This document shows positions 36,370-46,500 of a stretch of DNA of 64,000 bases, one piece after another (position 1 is the first letter of the stretch; each line of letters begins with the position of its first letter). This stretch comes from CAIKBL01 sp050247235. GTDB lineage: Bacteria; Pseudomonadota; Gammaproteobacteria; Ga0077536. The notes under the pieces are model-generated. The model saw only the letters and a list, made by a program, of their open reading frames with translations, ran no database searches and was not told the DNA's origin. Location of the stretch: the NCBI GenBank assembly GCA_050247235.1, contig JBFWUN010000012.1, positions 34,463 through 98,462 of the forward strand, given 5' to 3'. The position numbers were made by a program, and so were the translations under genes.

Positions 36370-37641
36370 ATGAAGGACACGCCGCGCCTGTTCCATGGCT
36401 GGACCATCGTGGCGGCCGCATTCACGGTGCTGTTCCTCGCCTACGGCCTGCAGTTCAGCTACGGCGTGTTCATTGCCGGCATGGCGGGCGATCTGGGCTG
36501 GACCCGCGCGGAGACCGCGCTGCCGTATTCAATCTATGTTTTTCTCTACAGCGTGCTGTCGGCGGTGACGGGCCAGGCGACGGATCGCTTCGGGCCGCGC
36601 GTGGTGATCTCGGTGGGCGCGGTGCTGCTCGGGCTCGGCTGGGGCATGAGTGCGCTGGTGCAGCAGCCGTGGCAGCTCAACGTCACGCTGGGGCTCGTCG
36701 CGGCGTTCGGCATGAGCGTCGCGTGGGTGCCGTGCAATGCCACCGTCGCCCGCTGGTTCACGCGACGACGCGGGACGGCGGTCTCCATCGCATCCACCGG
36801 CGCGAGCCTCGGCAACTTCATCGTGCCGGCGGTCGTTGCGGTGTTCGTGCAGGCCTACGGCTGGCGCGCGACACTCGCGGCGTTCGCCGTGGGCAGCGCG
36901 CTCGCGATTCTCGCCGTCGCGCGCTTCATGGTGCGCGACCCGGAATCGATGGGGCTGTGGCCGGACGGCGACGCGACGCCACCGCCCGCGGCTACCTTGA
37001 CCGGCGGCTACCGCGTGCGCGAGCTGTGGGGGCACGAAGCATTCCTGTTCATCAACGCGATCTACTTCCTGACGTGGCTGGTGGTGTTCGTGCCGTTCGT
37101 GCATGCGCCGGCGTACGCGCGGGATCTCGGGTTGAGCGCGCTGGAAGGCGCGTCGATCCTGAGCGCCATCGGCATCGGCGGGGTGGTGGGTCGACTGTCT
37201 TCCGGCACGGTGTCCGATCGCTGCGGGCGTTTCCCGACCCTGCTCGTGATGTGCGGACTGCAGGCGCTCGGCTTCGGCCTGTTCGCACTCGCCGAGGACG
37301 TGGCCGCGTTGTGGTTCGCGGCGATCGTGTTCGGCGTGTCCTACGGCGGCGGCGTCGCACTGCTGCCGCCGCTGTGCGGAGATCTCTTCGGCCGCGCGCA
37401 CGTGGCGAGTGTCGTGGGTACCATTTTTGCGCTCGCCGGCTCGCCCGCCGCGGTGGGGCCATACCTCGCCGGCTGGCTCTACGACACCACCGGCGGCTAC
37501 ACCAGTGCCTTCGCGGTGTCCGCCGGGCTGAACGTGGCCGCGCTGGCACTGACCGCGGTATTCGCGATACGCCAGCGTGCGGCGCATCGCGTCTCGCCGG
37601 GTCATCCGTCTTCCCCCGTCTCCACAGGAGGTCCCCGATGA
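36370..37641 (+). CDS. MFS transporter (oxalate/formate antiporter or MCT-like)
   Basis: 423 residues, about twelve membrane spans. It begins FHGWTIVAAAFTVLFLAYGLQFSYGVFIAGMAGDLGW, the typical opening of OFA/monocarboxylate MFS carriers. The loop 2-3 motif is TDRFGPRVVISVGAVLL, repeated in the second half as VSDRCGRFPTLLVM. It probably imports an organic acid used by the neighbouring enzymes. The cyclase gene starts within its stop codon (ATGA), so they are coupled. Confidence 0.88.
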   Translation: MKDTPRLFHGWTIVAAAFTVLFLAYGLQFSYGVFIAGMAGDLGWTRAETALPYSIYVFLYSVLSAVTGQATDRFGPRVVISVGAVLLGLGWGMSALVQQPWQLNVTLGLVAAFGMSVAWVPCNATVARWFTRRRGTAVSIASTGASLGNFIVPAVVAVFVQAYGWRATLAAFAVGSALAILAVARFMVRDPESMGLWPDGDATPPPAATLTGGYRVRELWGHEAFLFINAIYFLTWLVVFVPFVHAPAYARDLGLSALEGASILSAIGIGGVVGRLSSGTVSDRCGRFPTLLVMCGLQALGFGLFALAEDVAALWFAAIVFGVSYGGGVALLPPLCGDLFGRAHVASVVGTIFALAGSPAAVGPYLAGWLYDTTGGYTSAFAVSAGLNVAALALTAVFAIRQRAAHRVSPGHPSSPVSTGGPR

Positions 37642-38417
37642 AACTTCCCTCCCGCATCGTCGACATCTCGCAGCCTCTCGACAACGACACGGTGGTGGAT
37701 CCGCCGTTCATGCGGCCGTCCATCCGCTACGTCACCGGCAAGGAGAGCGCCACGCTGATGTGCGAGCTCTTTCCGGGGTTGCGACCGGAAGATCTGCCGG
37801 GCGGCGAGGGGTGGGCGATCGAGCACATCTCCCTCACCACCCACAACGGCACGCACATGGATGCGCCGTACCATTACAACTCGAAGGATGCGCGCGGCAA
37901 CCCGATGCCGACGATCGACCAGATGCCGCTGGACTGGTACTTCCGGCCCGGTGTGAAGCTCGATTTCCGGCATTTCGACGATGGCTACGTGGTCACCGCG
38001 GCCGATGTCCAGGCCGAGCTCGCGCGCATCGGGGTGACCCTGCAGCCGCTCGACATCGTGCTCGTGAACACGCGCGCCGGCGAGATGTACGGCACGGATC
38101 GCTACATCCACTCCGGCTGCGGCGTCGGGCGTGAAGCCACGCGCTGGCTGACCGACCAGGGCGTGCGCGTCACGGGCATCGACGGCTGGAGCTGGGACGC
38201 GCCGTTCTCGAAGACGCTCGAACGCTGGCTGGCGACGAAGGATCCCTCGATCATCTGGGAAGGGCACTACGCGGGTATCGACTGCCCGTACTCGCACATG
38301 GAAAAGCTGCGGCATCTCGAACAGCTGCCGTCGCACGGCTTCGTCGTGGCGTGCTTCCCGTGCAAGATCAAGGGCGCGTCCGGCGGCTGGACGCGCGCAG
38401 TGGCGATGTTCGACTGA
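37638..38417 (+). CDS. cyclase-family (kynurenine formamidase-like) metal hydrolase
   Basis: 259 residues. The cyclase-family metal motif is present: SLTTHNGTHMDAPYHYN (HxGTHxDxPxH), with an additional His in YIHSGCGVGREAT. This family includes kynurenine formamidase and isatin hydrolase. AGGAGG precedes the ATG, which overlaps the transporter stop. The coupling implies that the carrier imports, or the operon uses, the hydrolase substrate or product. The specific reaction is unknown. Confidence 0.85.
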   Translation: MKLPSRIVDISQPLDNDTVVDPPFMRPSIRYVTGKESATLMCELFPGLRPEDLPGGEGWAIEHISLTTHNGTHMDAPYHYNSKDARGNPMPTIDQMPLDWYFRPGVKLDFRHFDDGYVVTAADVQAELARIGVTLQPLDIVLVNTRAGEMYGTDRYIHSGCGVGREATRWLTDQGVRVTGIDGWSWDAPFSKTLERWLATKDPSIIWEGHYAGIDCPYSHMEKLRHLEQLPSHGFVVACFPCKIKGASGGWTRAVAMFD

Positions 38418-38420
38418 AAG

Positions 38421-38505
38421 GAAACCGGGGACAGACCCCGTTTTTCACTTCTGCTCAGAAAGCGAATCGGGAGACTGCAGAAAAACGGGGTCTGACCCCG
38501 GTTTC
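38421..38505. repeat. 85-bp interrupted palindrome between convergent genes
   Basis: Arms of about 26 bases (38421-38446 and 38480-38505) read GAAACCGGGGACAGACCCCG and its complement, with one mismatch (ACAG versus TCAG complement). Each arm is itself nearly palindromic (CGGGGTCTGACCCCG). It starts four bases after the cyclase stop and ends 51 bases before the stop of the convergent SMP-30-like gene. A stretch of T follows the stem inside the element. It probably acts as a bidirectional terminator and belongs to a REP-like family. Confidence 0.75.
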
Positions 38506-38556
38506 TCCCGGTCCGCAGTCGAACGCGGTCGGAGACGCCGGATTCGGGGCCGCCGT

Positions 38557-40161
38557 TCAGCGCGCGCCGTGGCGCAGTGCCAGCACCGCACCCGCGCCGT
38601 CCGCGCCGATCAGCAGGGCGCCATCCGGCGCCACGGCGAGATCCGCAAATGGCAGCAACGGCCCCGGCATGACATCTGCGATCCCCGGCAGCGCTTTCGG
38701 CACCACGCCGGGCGCGGCGCCCACCGGCAGGTTCGACACGATGATGTCGCACACCCCGTCCGCCGTGCGCCGGGAGACCGTGCGGCCGGCGCGATCCAGC
38801 ACGCAGACCTCGCCGTTTGAGCAGGCCACCCCATGCGGTTCCTGCAGCCCCCCGATCACTTCACTCACTTCACCGTTCGCCACGTGGACCACGCGCCCGC
38901 CCGTGGCTTCGGACACGAAGCAGCCGCCGTCGGCAGCCACCGCGATCCCGGTGGGCGCGTGCAGCCCGCGCGCGAGTTCGGTGACGCGCCCCTCCGGCGT
39001 GATCGCGAGCACGCGTCCGGCGTCGCGCTCACACACGAGCACCCGGCCGTCGGCGGCGATCGCGAGCCCGGTCGGCTGCGCGAGCGACGTTGCGAGCGTG
39101 ACCGTTTCTGCCCCGGCGCGCATGCGTGCGACGGTGCCGGCGCTCGTCGCGATGAAACAGTGGTCACCGGCCACCGCCACCGCGCGTGCGAAGCCCGGGA
39201 ACTCGTGGTTCACGAGCAGCGCGGGGCGTGCGGTGACACGGCCCGCGTGCACCACCGCGAGGCTCATGCCGTCGGCGACGTGGAGCGTGCCGTCCGGCGC
39301 GCACGCGATCCCGAACGGCCCCAGCAGGCCGGCCGCGACGAGCACACGCTCGCGCCCGTCCGGCAGGATCTCGGCGACTCCACCGTCCGTGAAATGCGAC
39401 ACGAACAGCCGCCCATCCGGGGTGAACGCGAAGTTGTCGATGCCCGGCCGTACGTGCGCGATCACATGCCGCGTGCGCGCCACCGGATCGATGCGCGTGA
39501 TCTCGCCCGAACCCGCTTCCACGGTGAAGAGCTCGCCGCGCGGGCTGAACTTCACCGCGGTGGGCAGCGCGAGTCCGCCCAGCACGATCTCCGGCGCGCC
39601 GCCCGCGACGGGTACACGCCAGATTTCGCCGTTCAGCACCTGCGGAAAGTACAGGCAGTCATCCGGTCCGCGCGCGAGCGCGTTCGGCAGCGCCAGGTGT
39701 TCGGCGATCACGCGCGGCGCGCGCCCGTCCGGGTAGAGTTCCAGGATGCGGCCGTCTGGCCGGAATTCGTCCATGAAGATCCGATCGCCGTAGGCGGTGA
39801 TGCCGTTCGCCACCGGCACGTCGCTCGCGACGACGCGCAGGGTGCCGTCCGGCAGCCGCGCGCTGACCCGTTCACTCATCACCTCGGTGATGTACATCAC
39901 ACCGCGGGTGTCGAACGCGAGATCGTCCGGCGCGACGACGGCGCTGCCCACCGGTACCACGGTTTCCGGCGCGCCGGTCTCGCAATCGAGCGCGCTGACC
40001 TGGCTGCCGAAGGCCTGGGCGACGTACAGGCGCCCATCGGGGCCGACTTTCATGCCGTTCGCGCCGAACAGCGCGCTCGGGCCGATCACCGCGTCGAGCG
40101 TCCAGCCGGCCGCGACGTCCGGTGCCTCACCGGTGGATGAGAGGTAGCGTCCGCTGTGCAT
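38557..40161 (-). CDS. SMP-30/NHL-type beta-propeller protein
   Basis: 534 residues from MHSGRYLSSTGE, with GGGAGAAG upstream. It is made of repeating blades such as MKVGPDGRLYVAQAFGSQVSALD, VKFSPRGELFTVEAGSGEITRID, FAFTPDGRLFVSHFTDGGVAEI, LAIAADGRVLVCERDAGRVLAI and IAVAADGGCFVSEATGGRVVHV, about ten to twelve in all, so one or two propellers. There is no signal peptide. Relatives include gluconolactonases and Vgb-type lyases. It may be a lactonase acting on a product of the adjacent catabolic genes (inference). Confidence 0.8.
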   Translation of the reverse strand: MHSGRYLSSTGEAPDVAAGWTLDAVIGPSALFGANGMKVGPDGRLYVAQAFGSQVSALDCETGAPETVVPVGSAVVAPDDLAFDTRGVMYITEVMSERVSARLPDGTLRVVASDVPVANGITAYGDRIFMDEFRPDGRILELYPDGRAPRVIAEHLALPNALARGPDDCLYFPQVLNGEIWRVPVAGGAPEIVLGGLALPTAVKFSPRGELFTVEAGSGEITRIDPVARTRHVIAHVRPGIDNFAFTPDGRLFVSHFTDGGVAEILPDGRERVLVAAGLLGPFGIACAPDGTLHVADGMSLAVVHAGRVTARPALLVNHEFPGFARAVAVAGDHCFIATSAGTVARMRAGAETVTLATSLAQPTGLAIAADGRVLVCERDAGRVLAITPEGRVTELARGLHAPTGIAVAADGGCFVSEATGGRVVHVANGEVSEVIGGLQEPHGVACSNGEVCVLDRAGRTVSRRTADGVCDIIVSNLPVGAAPGVVPKALPGIADVMPGPLLPFADLAVAPDGALLIGADGAGAVLALRHGAR

Positions 40162-40207
40162 GTGTGCTTCTCCCGCGTGGCCCGCGCAGCGGGCAGTTCG
40201 ACGGAGC

Positions 40208-41914
40208 TTACGGCGACGGCGCGCGCGGCGCGACGTCTTCGCGGCGTGCGCCCGTCCCTGCGCCGCCGGTCCGCGACTCCGGTACCCGGTAATCCGCCGG
40301 CGCATTGAACTGGAACGGCGCGGCGAGCGCGGCGGCCACTGCCGGGTCCCGGCCGTAGAGATCGGCGCGGTAGTGCAGTGCGCCGTCGGGATCGGGAAAC
40401 GCGGTCAGGTACAGCAGCAGGATCGGCAGCGGGCGCGCGAGGCGGATGCGCTGGCGTTTGCCGGAATCGATCGCCGTCGCGAGCGCGGCGGGGGACCACG
40501 CGGGATCGTCGGCCAGCAGGCGTTCGGCCAAGGTGAAGGGCTGCTCGAGACGAATGCAACCCGAACTGAACGAGCGTGCCGGCAGCGCGAAGAGATCACG
40601 CGCGGGCGTGTCGTGCAGGTAAACCGCGTGGGCATTCGGAAACAGGAACTTGATCCGCCCGAGCGCATTGTCGGGACCGGGCGGCTGGCGCAGCACGTAC
40701 GGGAACTGCCGCGCCGGCACCTGCCAGTCCACCATGGCGGGATCCACCGTGCGGCCGTTCCGATCGAGCACCTGCAGTTTCTTCTTCGCCAAGGTGCGCG
40801 GATCCCGCCGCTGCGCCGGCAGGATGTCCTGGGCAAGGATCGTCGGCGGCACTGTCCAGGTGGGATTCAGCTCGATGACGTCTATCGCGGAGCGGAACGA
40901 CGGGGTCCGCCGGTACGGCCGGCCGACGACCACGCGGGATTCCCACGTGATCGTTCCGTGATCGAACAGCACGCCGTGGAACGCAGCGATGTTGATCGCC
41001 ACGAACACCGGGTCGAGCGCGTGGAATATCCAGCGGATGCGTTCCAGGTTCACGCGCAGGGTTTCCACGCGCGCAGCCGGCGGCGTGTTCAGCGCGGCGA
41101 GCGTCGCGCGTCCGACGATGCCGTCTTCGGCGAGCCCGTGTCGGCGCTGGAACGCCTGGACGTCGGCAACGAGCGCCGGGTCGAACAGCTCGGGTTCCGC
41201 CACCGTCGCCGCGTCGGTGGGTCGCAGCCGCGCGCGCAGCGCGTTCACGCGCGGATCGCGTGCCCCGGGTTTCAGCGACGGTCCCGGCGGCAGCGCGATC
41301 CACGGTTCCGCCAGGCGCAGACGCTCTGCGGCCAGCGCGTCCTTCAACGCCTGGTAGTAGGGTGACTGCGGACGCAACGCCTCGAGCGCCTGCGCGGGAT
41401 CGCCGGCGCCGATGGCATCACCGAGCCACGTCACCGGGTCGGCGTCACCGAATCCGCGCGCGAAGTTCCAGTCCGGATCGAGCGCGCGCGGATTGGCCTT
41501 GCCGAAGCGCAGGCTGTACGCGAGCCGCGCGAGGCTTTCGCCAAGCACGACTTCGAGGCGCGCGCGGTCCGCCGGGGCCAGCGTCGCATCGATCGGACGA
41601 TCGGGCGTCGGGTAGTCGGCGGGGTCGAGTCCATCGTGCAGGCTCGCGGCGGCGGCGCGCACCAGCGCATCGCGCGTTTCGGCGCGCCACAGCGGCGCAT
41701 AGTCGCGCGCGGCGTACAGTGCGCGCAGCACCGGGGCGGCGTGGATCGGCACGCCGTACACCACGATGTGCGGCTGCGCCAGCAGGGCACGCAGCGCTGC
41801 GCGATCGGCTGCGTCGTCGGCAAGGCCCGCGGTCATCCAGGTGACGAGCCACGCCGCGACGAGCAGGCGCAGGCATGCAAGCGCGTCGCGCAGGGCGGGT
41901 GGCGGCGGAGTCAT
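40208..41914 (-). CDS. L,D-transpeptidase (LdtD/YcbB-like)
   Basis: 568 residues. An N-terminal membrane/signal segment LVAAWLVTWMTAGLADDA is followed by a scaffold domain (LWRAETRDALVRAAAASLHDGLDPADYP), a peptidoglycan-binding helix bundle (VADVQAFQRRHGLAEDGIVGRATLAAL) and the YkuD catalytic domain with INIAAFHGVL, VGRPYRRTPSFRS and the active-site HDTPARDLFALPARSFSSGCIRLE (His and Cys). It forms meso-DAP cross-links in peptidoglycan. It is divergent from the DUF882 gene, as ycbB and ycbK are neighbours in enterics. The ATG lies seven bases after TATAAA. Confidence 0.9.
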   Translation of the reverse strand: MTPPPPALRDALACLRLLVAAWLVTWMTAGLADDAADRAALRALLAQPHIVVYGVPIHAAPVLRALYAARDYAPLWRAETRDALVRAAAASLHDGLDPADYPTPDRPIDATLAPADRARLEVVLGESLARLAYSLRFGKANPRALDPDWNFARGFGDADPVTWLGDAIGAGDPAQALEALRPQSPYYQALKDALAAERLRLAEPWIALPPGPSLKPGARDPRVNALRARLRPTDAATVAEPELFDPALVADVQAFQRRHGLAEDGIVGRATLAALNTPPAARVETLRVNLERIRWIFHALDPVFVAINIAAFHGVLFDHGTITWESRVVVGRPYRRTPSFRSAIDVIELNPTWTVPPTILAQDILPAQRRDPRTLAKKKLQVLDRNGRTVDPAMVDWQVPARQFPYVLRQPPGPDNALGRIKFLFPNAHAVYLHDTPARDLFALPARSFSSGCIRLEQPFTLAERLLADDPAWSPAALATAIDSGKRQRIRLARPLPILLLYLTAFPDPDGALHYRADLYGRDPAVAAALAAPFQFNAPADYRVPESRTGGAGTGARREDVAPRAPSP

Positions 41915-41921
41915 TACGGCC

Positions 41922-41929
41922 TTTATACT
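41922..41929. promoter_or_regulatory. overlapping divergent -10 boxes
   Basis: The plus strand reads TATACT at 41924-41929 (towards the DUF882 gene) and the minus strand reads TATAAA at 41927-41922 (towards the transpeptidase). The minus-strand box stands seven bases from the transpeptidase ATG, making that mRNA leaderless. The two promoters cannot be occupied at once. Confidence 0.4.
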
Positions 41930-41988
41930 CAATCCGCTCCCGGGTGCGCGACCCCGCGCGGGGGCTGCATTCCAAGCCGGGATCTCCC

Positions 41989-42522
41989 ATGCCAACAGCC
42001 AAGCTCTCGCGCCGCGCGTTCCTGCAGCTCGCCGTCGCGGCCGGTGCGACGTACGCGCTCCCGGCCTCCGCGGCGGCCGCGCCACGCCACCTGTCCTTTG
42101 CGCATACGCATACCGGCGAAACCCTCGCCCTCACGTACTGGCGTGATGGCCGCTACGATCCGATCGCGCTCAAAACCATCGATCACCTGCTGCGTGATCA
42201 CCGTACGGGTGACATCCACGCCATCGAACCCCGACTGCTCGATTTCCTGTACACCGTGCAGTGCACGCTGGACTGCGACGTGCCGTTCGAGGTGATCTCG
42301 GGCTATCGCTCGCCGGTCACCAACGAGATGCTCCACCGCTCGACCAGCGGCGTGGCGTCGCGCAGCCTGCACATGGACGGCCGCGCGATCGACGTGCGCC
42401 TGCCGGGTATCCGCACCGCGCGCCTGCGCGAGACCGCCGCGGCGTTGCGGCTCGGCGGCGTGGGGTTCTATCCCGATTCGGGTTTCGTGCACCTGGACAC
42501 GGGGCGGGTACGCCAGTGGTGA
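41989..42522 (+). CDS. DUF882 (YcbK-like, peptidase M15 fold) Tat-exported protein
   Basis: 177 residues. The N-terminus has a twin-arginine signal, KLSRRAFLQLAVAAGATYALPASA. The body has the M15/DUF882 zinc-site pattern: FEVISGYRSPVTNEMLH, SLHMDGRAIDVRLPG (HxxGxAxD) and GVGFYPDSGFVHLDTG (final His). YcbK/MepK cleaves peptidoglycan 3-3 cross-links made by L,D-transpeptidases, which fits its divergent neighbour. The start at 41989 places the RR at residues 8-9. Confidence 0.9.
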   Translation: MPTAKLSRRAFLQLAVAAGATYALPASAAAAPRHLSFAHTHTGETLALTYWRDGRYDPIALKTIDHLLRDHRTGDIHAIEPRLLDFLYTVQCTLDCDVPFEVISGYRSPVTNEMLHRSTSGVASRSLHMDGRAIDVRLPGIRTARLRETAAALRLGGVGFYPDSGFVHLDTGRVRQW

Positions 42523-42537
42523 TCGCCGCGTGATCCG

Positions 42538-43524
42538 ATGACCGGCGCCGCCGCCGGGTTCCGCGCGGCCATGCGCGGCGCGCTGTTCGCCGCGGTGGCG
42601 GTACTGCTCGCGGGCTGCAGCGCGCTGCGCCTGACCTACGAACAGGGTCCGACGCTTGCGTACTGGTGGCTGGACGGCTATGCCGATTTCGATCGCGCGC
42701 AGGCACGTGTTGTCCGGGGGGCGCTGCGCGAATGGTTCGCGTGGCACCGGCAGCGGGAACTGCCGGTGTGGCGCGCACTGCTCGACGATCTCGCCGACGC
42801 GCTGCCGCGGGACACCACGTCGCAGGCCGTGTGCGCGCTGGGGGACCGGATGCGCGAGCGCGCCCAGGTCGCGTACGCCGCCGCCGTGCCGCCGCTCGCG
42901 GAGCTCGCGGTGACGATGCAGGCGCCCCAGCTCGCGCATCTCGCGCGTGAATTCGACGAGCGCAACGACGAACTGGCGGAGGAATACCTGGAGGGATCGC
43001 CCGCGCGCCGTGCGAAGCGCCTGCGCAAACAGGCCGAGGAGGCGTTCGAGACCTTGTACGGCCGTCTCGACCGCGCGCAGCGGGCGCGGCTCACCGCGTT
43101 GCTGCAGGACTCGCCGTTCGACCCCGCCCGCTGGCTCGCGGAACGGCGCGCGCGCCAGCGGGCACTGCTCGACGTGCTGCGCGGAATCTCCGCGGCAGGA
43201 GACGCCGACCCCGGAGAAATCGCCGTGCGCCTGGCGGCACTCGGGCGTGCGTTCGACGTCTCACCGCGCGCCGACTACCGCCAGTACTACCAGCGCGTGG
43301 TGGCCGCGAACTGCGCGCTGATCGCGGACATGCACGGGACGATGCGGCCGCGCCAGCGTGCGCGCGCGGTCCGCCGGATCGCGGGGTGGCGCGCCGACCT
43401 GGATGCCCTGCTCGGCGCCGCGGACGCGGCGGCGGCATCCGCGGTACCCGCTGCGGCGGTGGCGGCATTCCGGCCGACTGTCCGGCGCGCGATAATCAAC
43501 GCGACAACCTTGGCCCGCAGATGA
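42538..43524 (+). CDS. DUF6279-family lipoprotein
   Basis: 328 residues. The signal peptide ends in a lipobox, VAVLLAGC, giving a lipidated Cys. The mature start SALRLTYEQGPTLAYWWLDGYADFDRAQ is the hallmark of this family. The rest is helical and Arg/Ala-rich (FDERNDELAEEYLEG, KQAEEAFETLYGRLDRAQRARL). Its function is unknown. It begins 15 bases after the DUF882 gene and is likely in the same transcript. Confidence 0.8.
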   Translation: MTGAAAGFRAAMRGALFAAVAVLLAGCSALRLTYEQGPTLAYWWLDGYADFDRAQARVVRGALREWFAWHRQRELPVWRALLDDLADALPRDTTSQAVCALGDRMRERAQVAYAAAVPPLAELAVTMQAPQLAHLAREFDERNDELAEEYLEGSPARRAKRLRKQAEEAFETLYGRLDRAQRARLTALLQDSPFDPARWLAERRARQRALLDVLRGISAAGDADPGEIAVRLAALGRAFDVSPRADYRQYYQRVVAANCALIADMHGTMRPRQRARAVRRIAGWRADLDALLGAADAAAASAVPAAAVAAFRPTVRRAIINATTLARR

Positions 43525-43545
43525 CGCAACACGCGCACACTCCCG

Positions 43546-46500
43546 ATGACCGCGCAGGATGACCGTTCGCCGCCGGCGGATGCCGGTCGTTCGCTCGCGA
43601 CGCTGCTCGGCGCCCTGCACCCGGCGCTGCACGAGAATCTCGCACTGTCCGTCACGGATCACGACGGCACCATCGTCGAGGTCAACGACGCGTTCTGCCG
43701 GCTTTGCGGTTTCGCGCGCGACGAACTGCTCGGCCGCAACCACCGCGTGCTCAAGAGCGACGCGCATCCGCCGGAGCACTTCCGGAACCTCTACGCCGTC
43801 CTCAACGCGAGCGAGACCTGGCACGGCATCTTCGAGAACCGGCACCGCGACGGCACCCCGTTCTGGCTGAACGCGACGGTCATCCCGCTCGGTGAACGCC
43901 TGCTGCCGCACGGCGGCTACCTGCTGGTGGGCACCGATGTCTCGGCGCGCGAGCGCCAGCGCCTCGCCTACGAGGCGCTGGTCAACCCGGGAGAGGACGT
44001 CGACCTTTTCACCGGCATCGCGCGGGCGGTCACGCTCGGGCTGCAGTGTCTCGGTGCCGGTGTCGGGCGCTGGCGGGCCGACACCGGCCACATCGAACTC
44101 GTCGGCTACTGGAGCCGGGACGGTCGCCGCATGCCGGATCGTTACCCGCTGGCCGGTACGCCGTGCGAAACCGCGCTGTCACGACAGGCCGCCGTGACCC
44201 GCGTGGAGTCCGGGCTCGCGCAGCGTTTCCGGCTCGCCGAGGCCTTCATCGGCGCCGGGCTCGAAAGCTACTGCGGCGCACCGCTGTGCGCGGCCGACGG
44301 TCGCCTCATCGGCATCCTGTTCGCATGCGACGTACGACCCTGGCCCGCGGATCCCAACGAGGACGCGTTCATCAAGGTGGCGGCGTCGCGTGCGTCGTCC
44401 GAGCTGCAGCGCGAGACGGCCGCCGCGATGATCCAGGCCGACGAGGCGCGCATGCGCTTCGCGCTCGAGGCCGCCGCACTCGGCATGTGGGAATGGAACG
44501 TCGCGGAAGACACCTGGGTGTACAACGATCGCTGGGCCGAGATGCGGGGGTATCGCCAGGGCGGGATCACGCCGGTCTTCGATGACTTCCACCCGGACGA
44601 TGCCGTACGGCTGCGCGGCCTGAGCGAGGACCTGCTGGCGGGCCGCATCGACGGCTACGAGATCGAATACCGCACGCCGCACCGATCCGGCGAGTATCGC
44701 TGGATCAACGCACGCACGCGCATCATGCAGCGCGCACCGGACGGTCGCCCGGCGCGCATCGTCGGCATCCAGCAGGACATCCACGATCGGCGGCTTGCCG
44801 AGGCGGCGGCGGAAGCCAACCGCCTGTGGCTGCAGCTTGCGATCGATGCGGCCGAACTCGGCCTGTGGGACTGGAACGGCATGACCGACGAGGTCACCTG
44901 GAGTCCGGGTTGCGCCACCATGCTGGGGTATCCCGTGGACGAACTGCCGCGTACGGCGCGCGACTGGGTCGTCATGAACCATCCGGACGATCAGCCGGAC
45001 GTGGGGCAGCAGTTCCGCGCGCACATGCGCGGCGAGATCGACCAGATCCGCGCCGAGGTCCGCATGCGCGCGAAGGACGGCCGGTGGATATGGGTGCTGA
45101 CGCAGGGACGCGCCATCGCGCGTGATCCGGACGGCCGCGTGCGCCGCGCGGTCGGCATCCACCTGGACATCAGCCGGCTGAAGGAAACGGAGCGCGCGCT
45201 GCGCGAGAGCGAGGCGCGGCTGCGGACGGTGGTCGACAACTCGCCCGTCGGGATCTATCTCGCGGACCCGGTCGGCACCATCGTCTACTGCAACCCGACG
45301 ATCCTCGCGCTGCGCGGCGATGAACGCGCGGAAGATGCGTACGCGTGGGAGCACTTCGTGCACCCGGATGACCTCGCGCGCGTGCGCGCCGAGTGGCACC
45401 GGTTCCTGGTGCAGCCGGACGGGATCTACGACGTCGAGTGGCGCGCGACCGTGCCGGGTGGCGACCGCCGGATCCGGGTACGCGCGGCGCCGGTGCGTGA
45501 GCAGGACCGGATCGTCGGCTTCGCGGGCACGCTCGAGGACGTCACCGCGCAACGCTCGGCCGAGGCGCGCCAGCGCGCGCTCGAACGCCAGCTCCAGCAG
45601 GCCCAGAAACTGGAGGCCATTGGCGCGCTGACAGGCGGCATTGCGCACGACTTCAACAACAGCCTGGCGACGATTCTCGGCTTCGCGTCGCTCGCGCTGA
45701 CCCGCACGGCGCGCGATGCCAAGCTCTCCGAGTACCTGAACAACATCGTGCAGGCGGCGGAGCACTCGCGCGATCTCGTGCGCAAGATGCTCGATTTCAG
45801 CCGGCGCCGGCCCGCCGGAGACTCCCGCGCGAGCGACGCGATGCAGGTGGTGCAGGACGCTGCGCGGATGCTGCAACCGGTGCTGCCGGCGACGATTCAT
45901 TTCGCGATCGAAGCGCCCGGCGAACTGCCGGCCGTCGACATCGACCCGACCGACCTGCACCAGGTCATCGTGAACCTCGTGGTGAACGCGCGCGACGCGA
46001 TCGCCGCGCACGGTCATATCGCATTGGCGCCGCGCCGGATCCGCGCTGACGGGACACCGTGCAGCGGCTGCCATGCCGAGGTGCACGGCGAGTTCGTGGA
46101 ACTCGCGGTCGCCGATGACGGCAGCGGCATCGCGGTGGAAGATCTCTCCCGCATCTTCGAGCCGTTCTTCTCCACGAAGGAAGTGGGCAAGGGAAGCGGC
46201 ATGGGCCTCGCGGTGATCCATGGGATCGTGCATCGCGCGGGCGGACACGTCTGGGTGACCTCCTCGCCCGGGCAGGGGACGACATTCCGCGTGCTGCTGC
46301 GGCATGCGGATGCCGGCGTGGTCAGCGCGCCGCGCACCGCACCGCCCGATCCCGCGCGCGGCACGGCGATCACCCGGCCGTGCGTGCTCGTGGTGGATGA
46401 CGAACCGGCGATCGTCCGCCTGCTGTGCGAACTGCTCGACAACTACGGGTTTCCGACCCGGGGCTTCACCGATCCCCGCGCCGCGCGAGACTGGGCGCTG

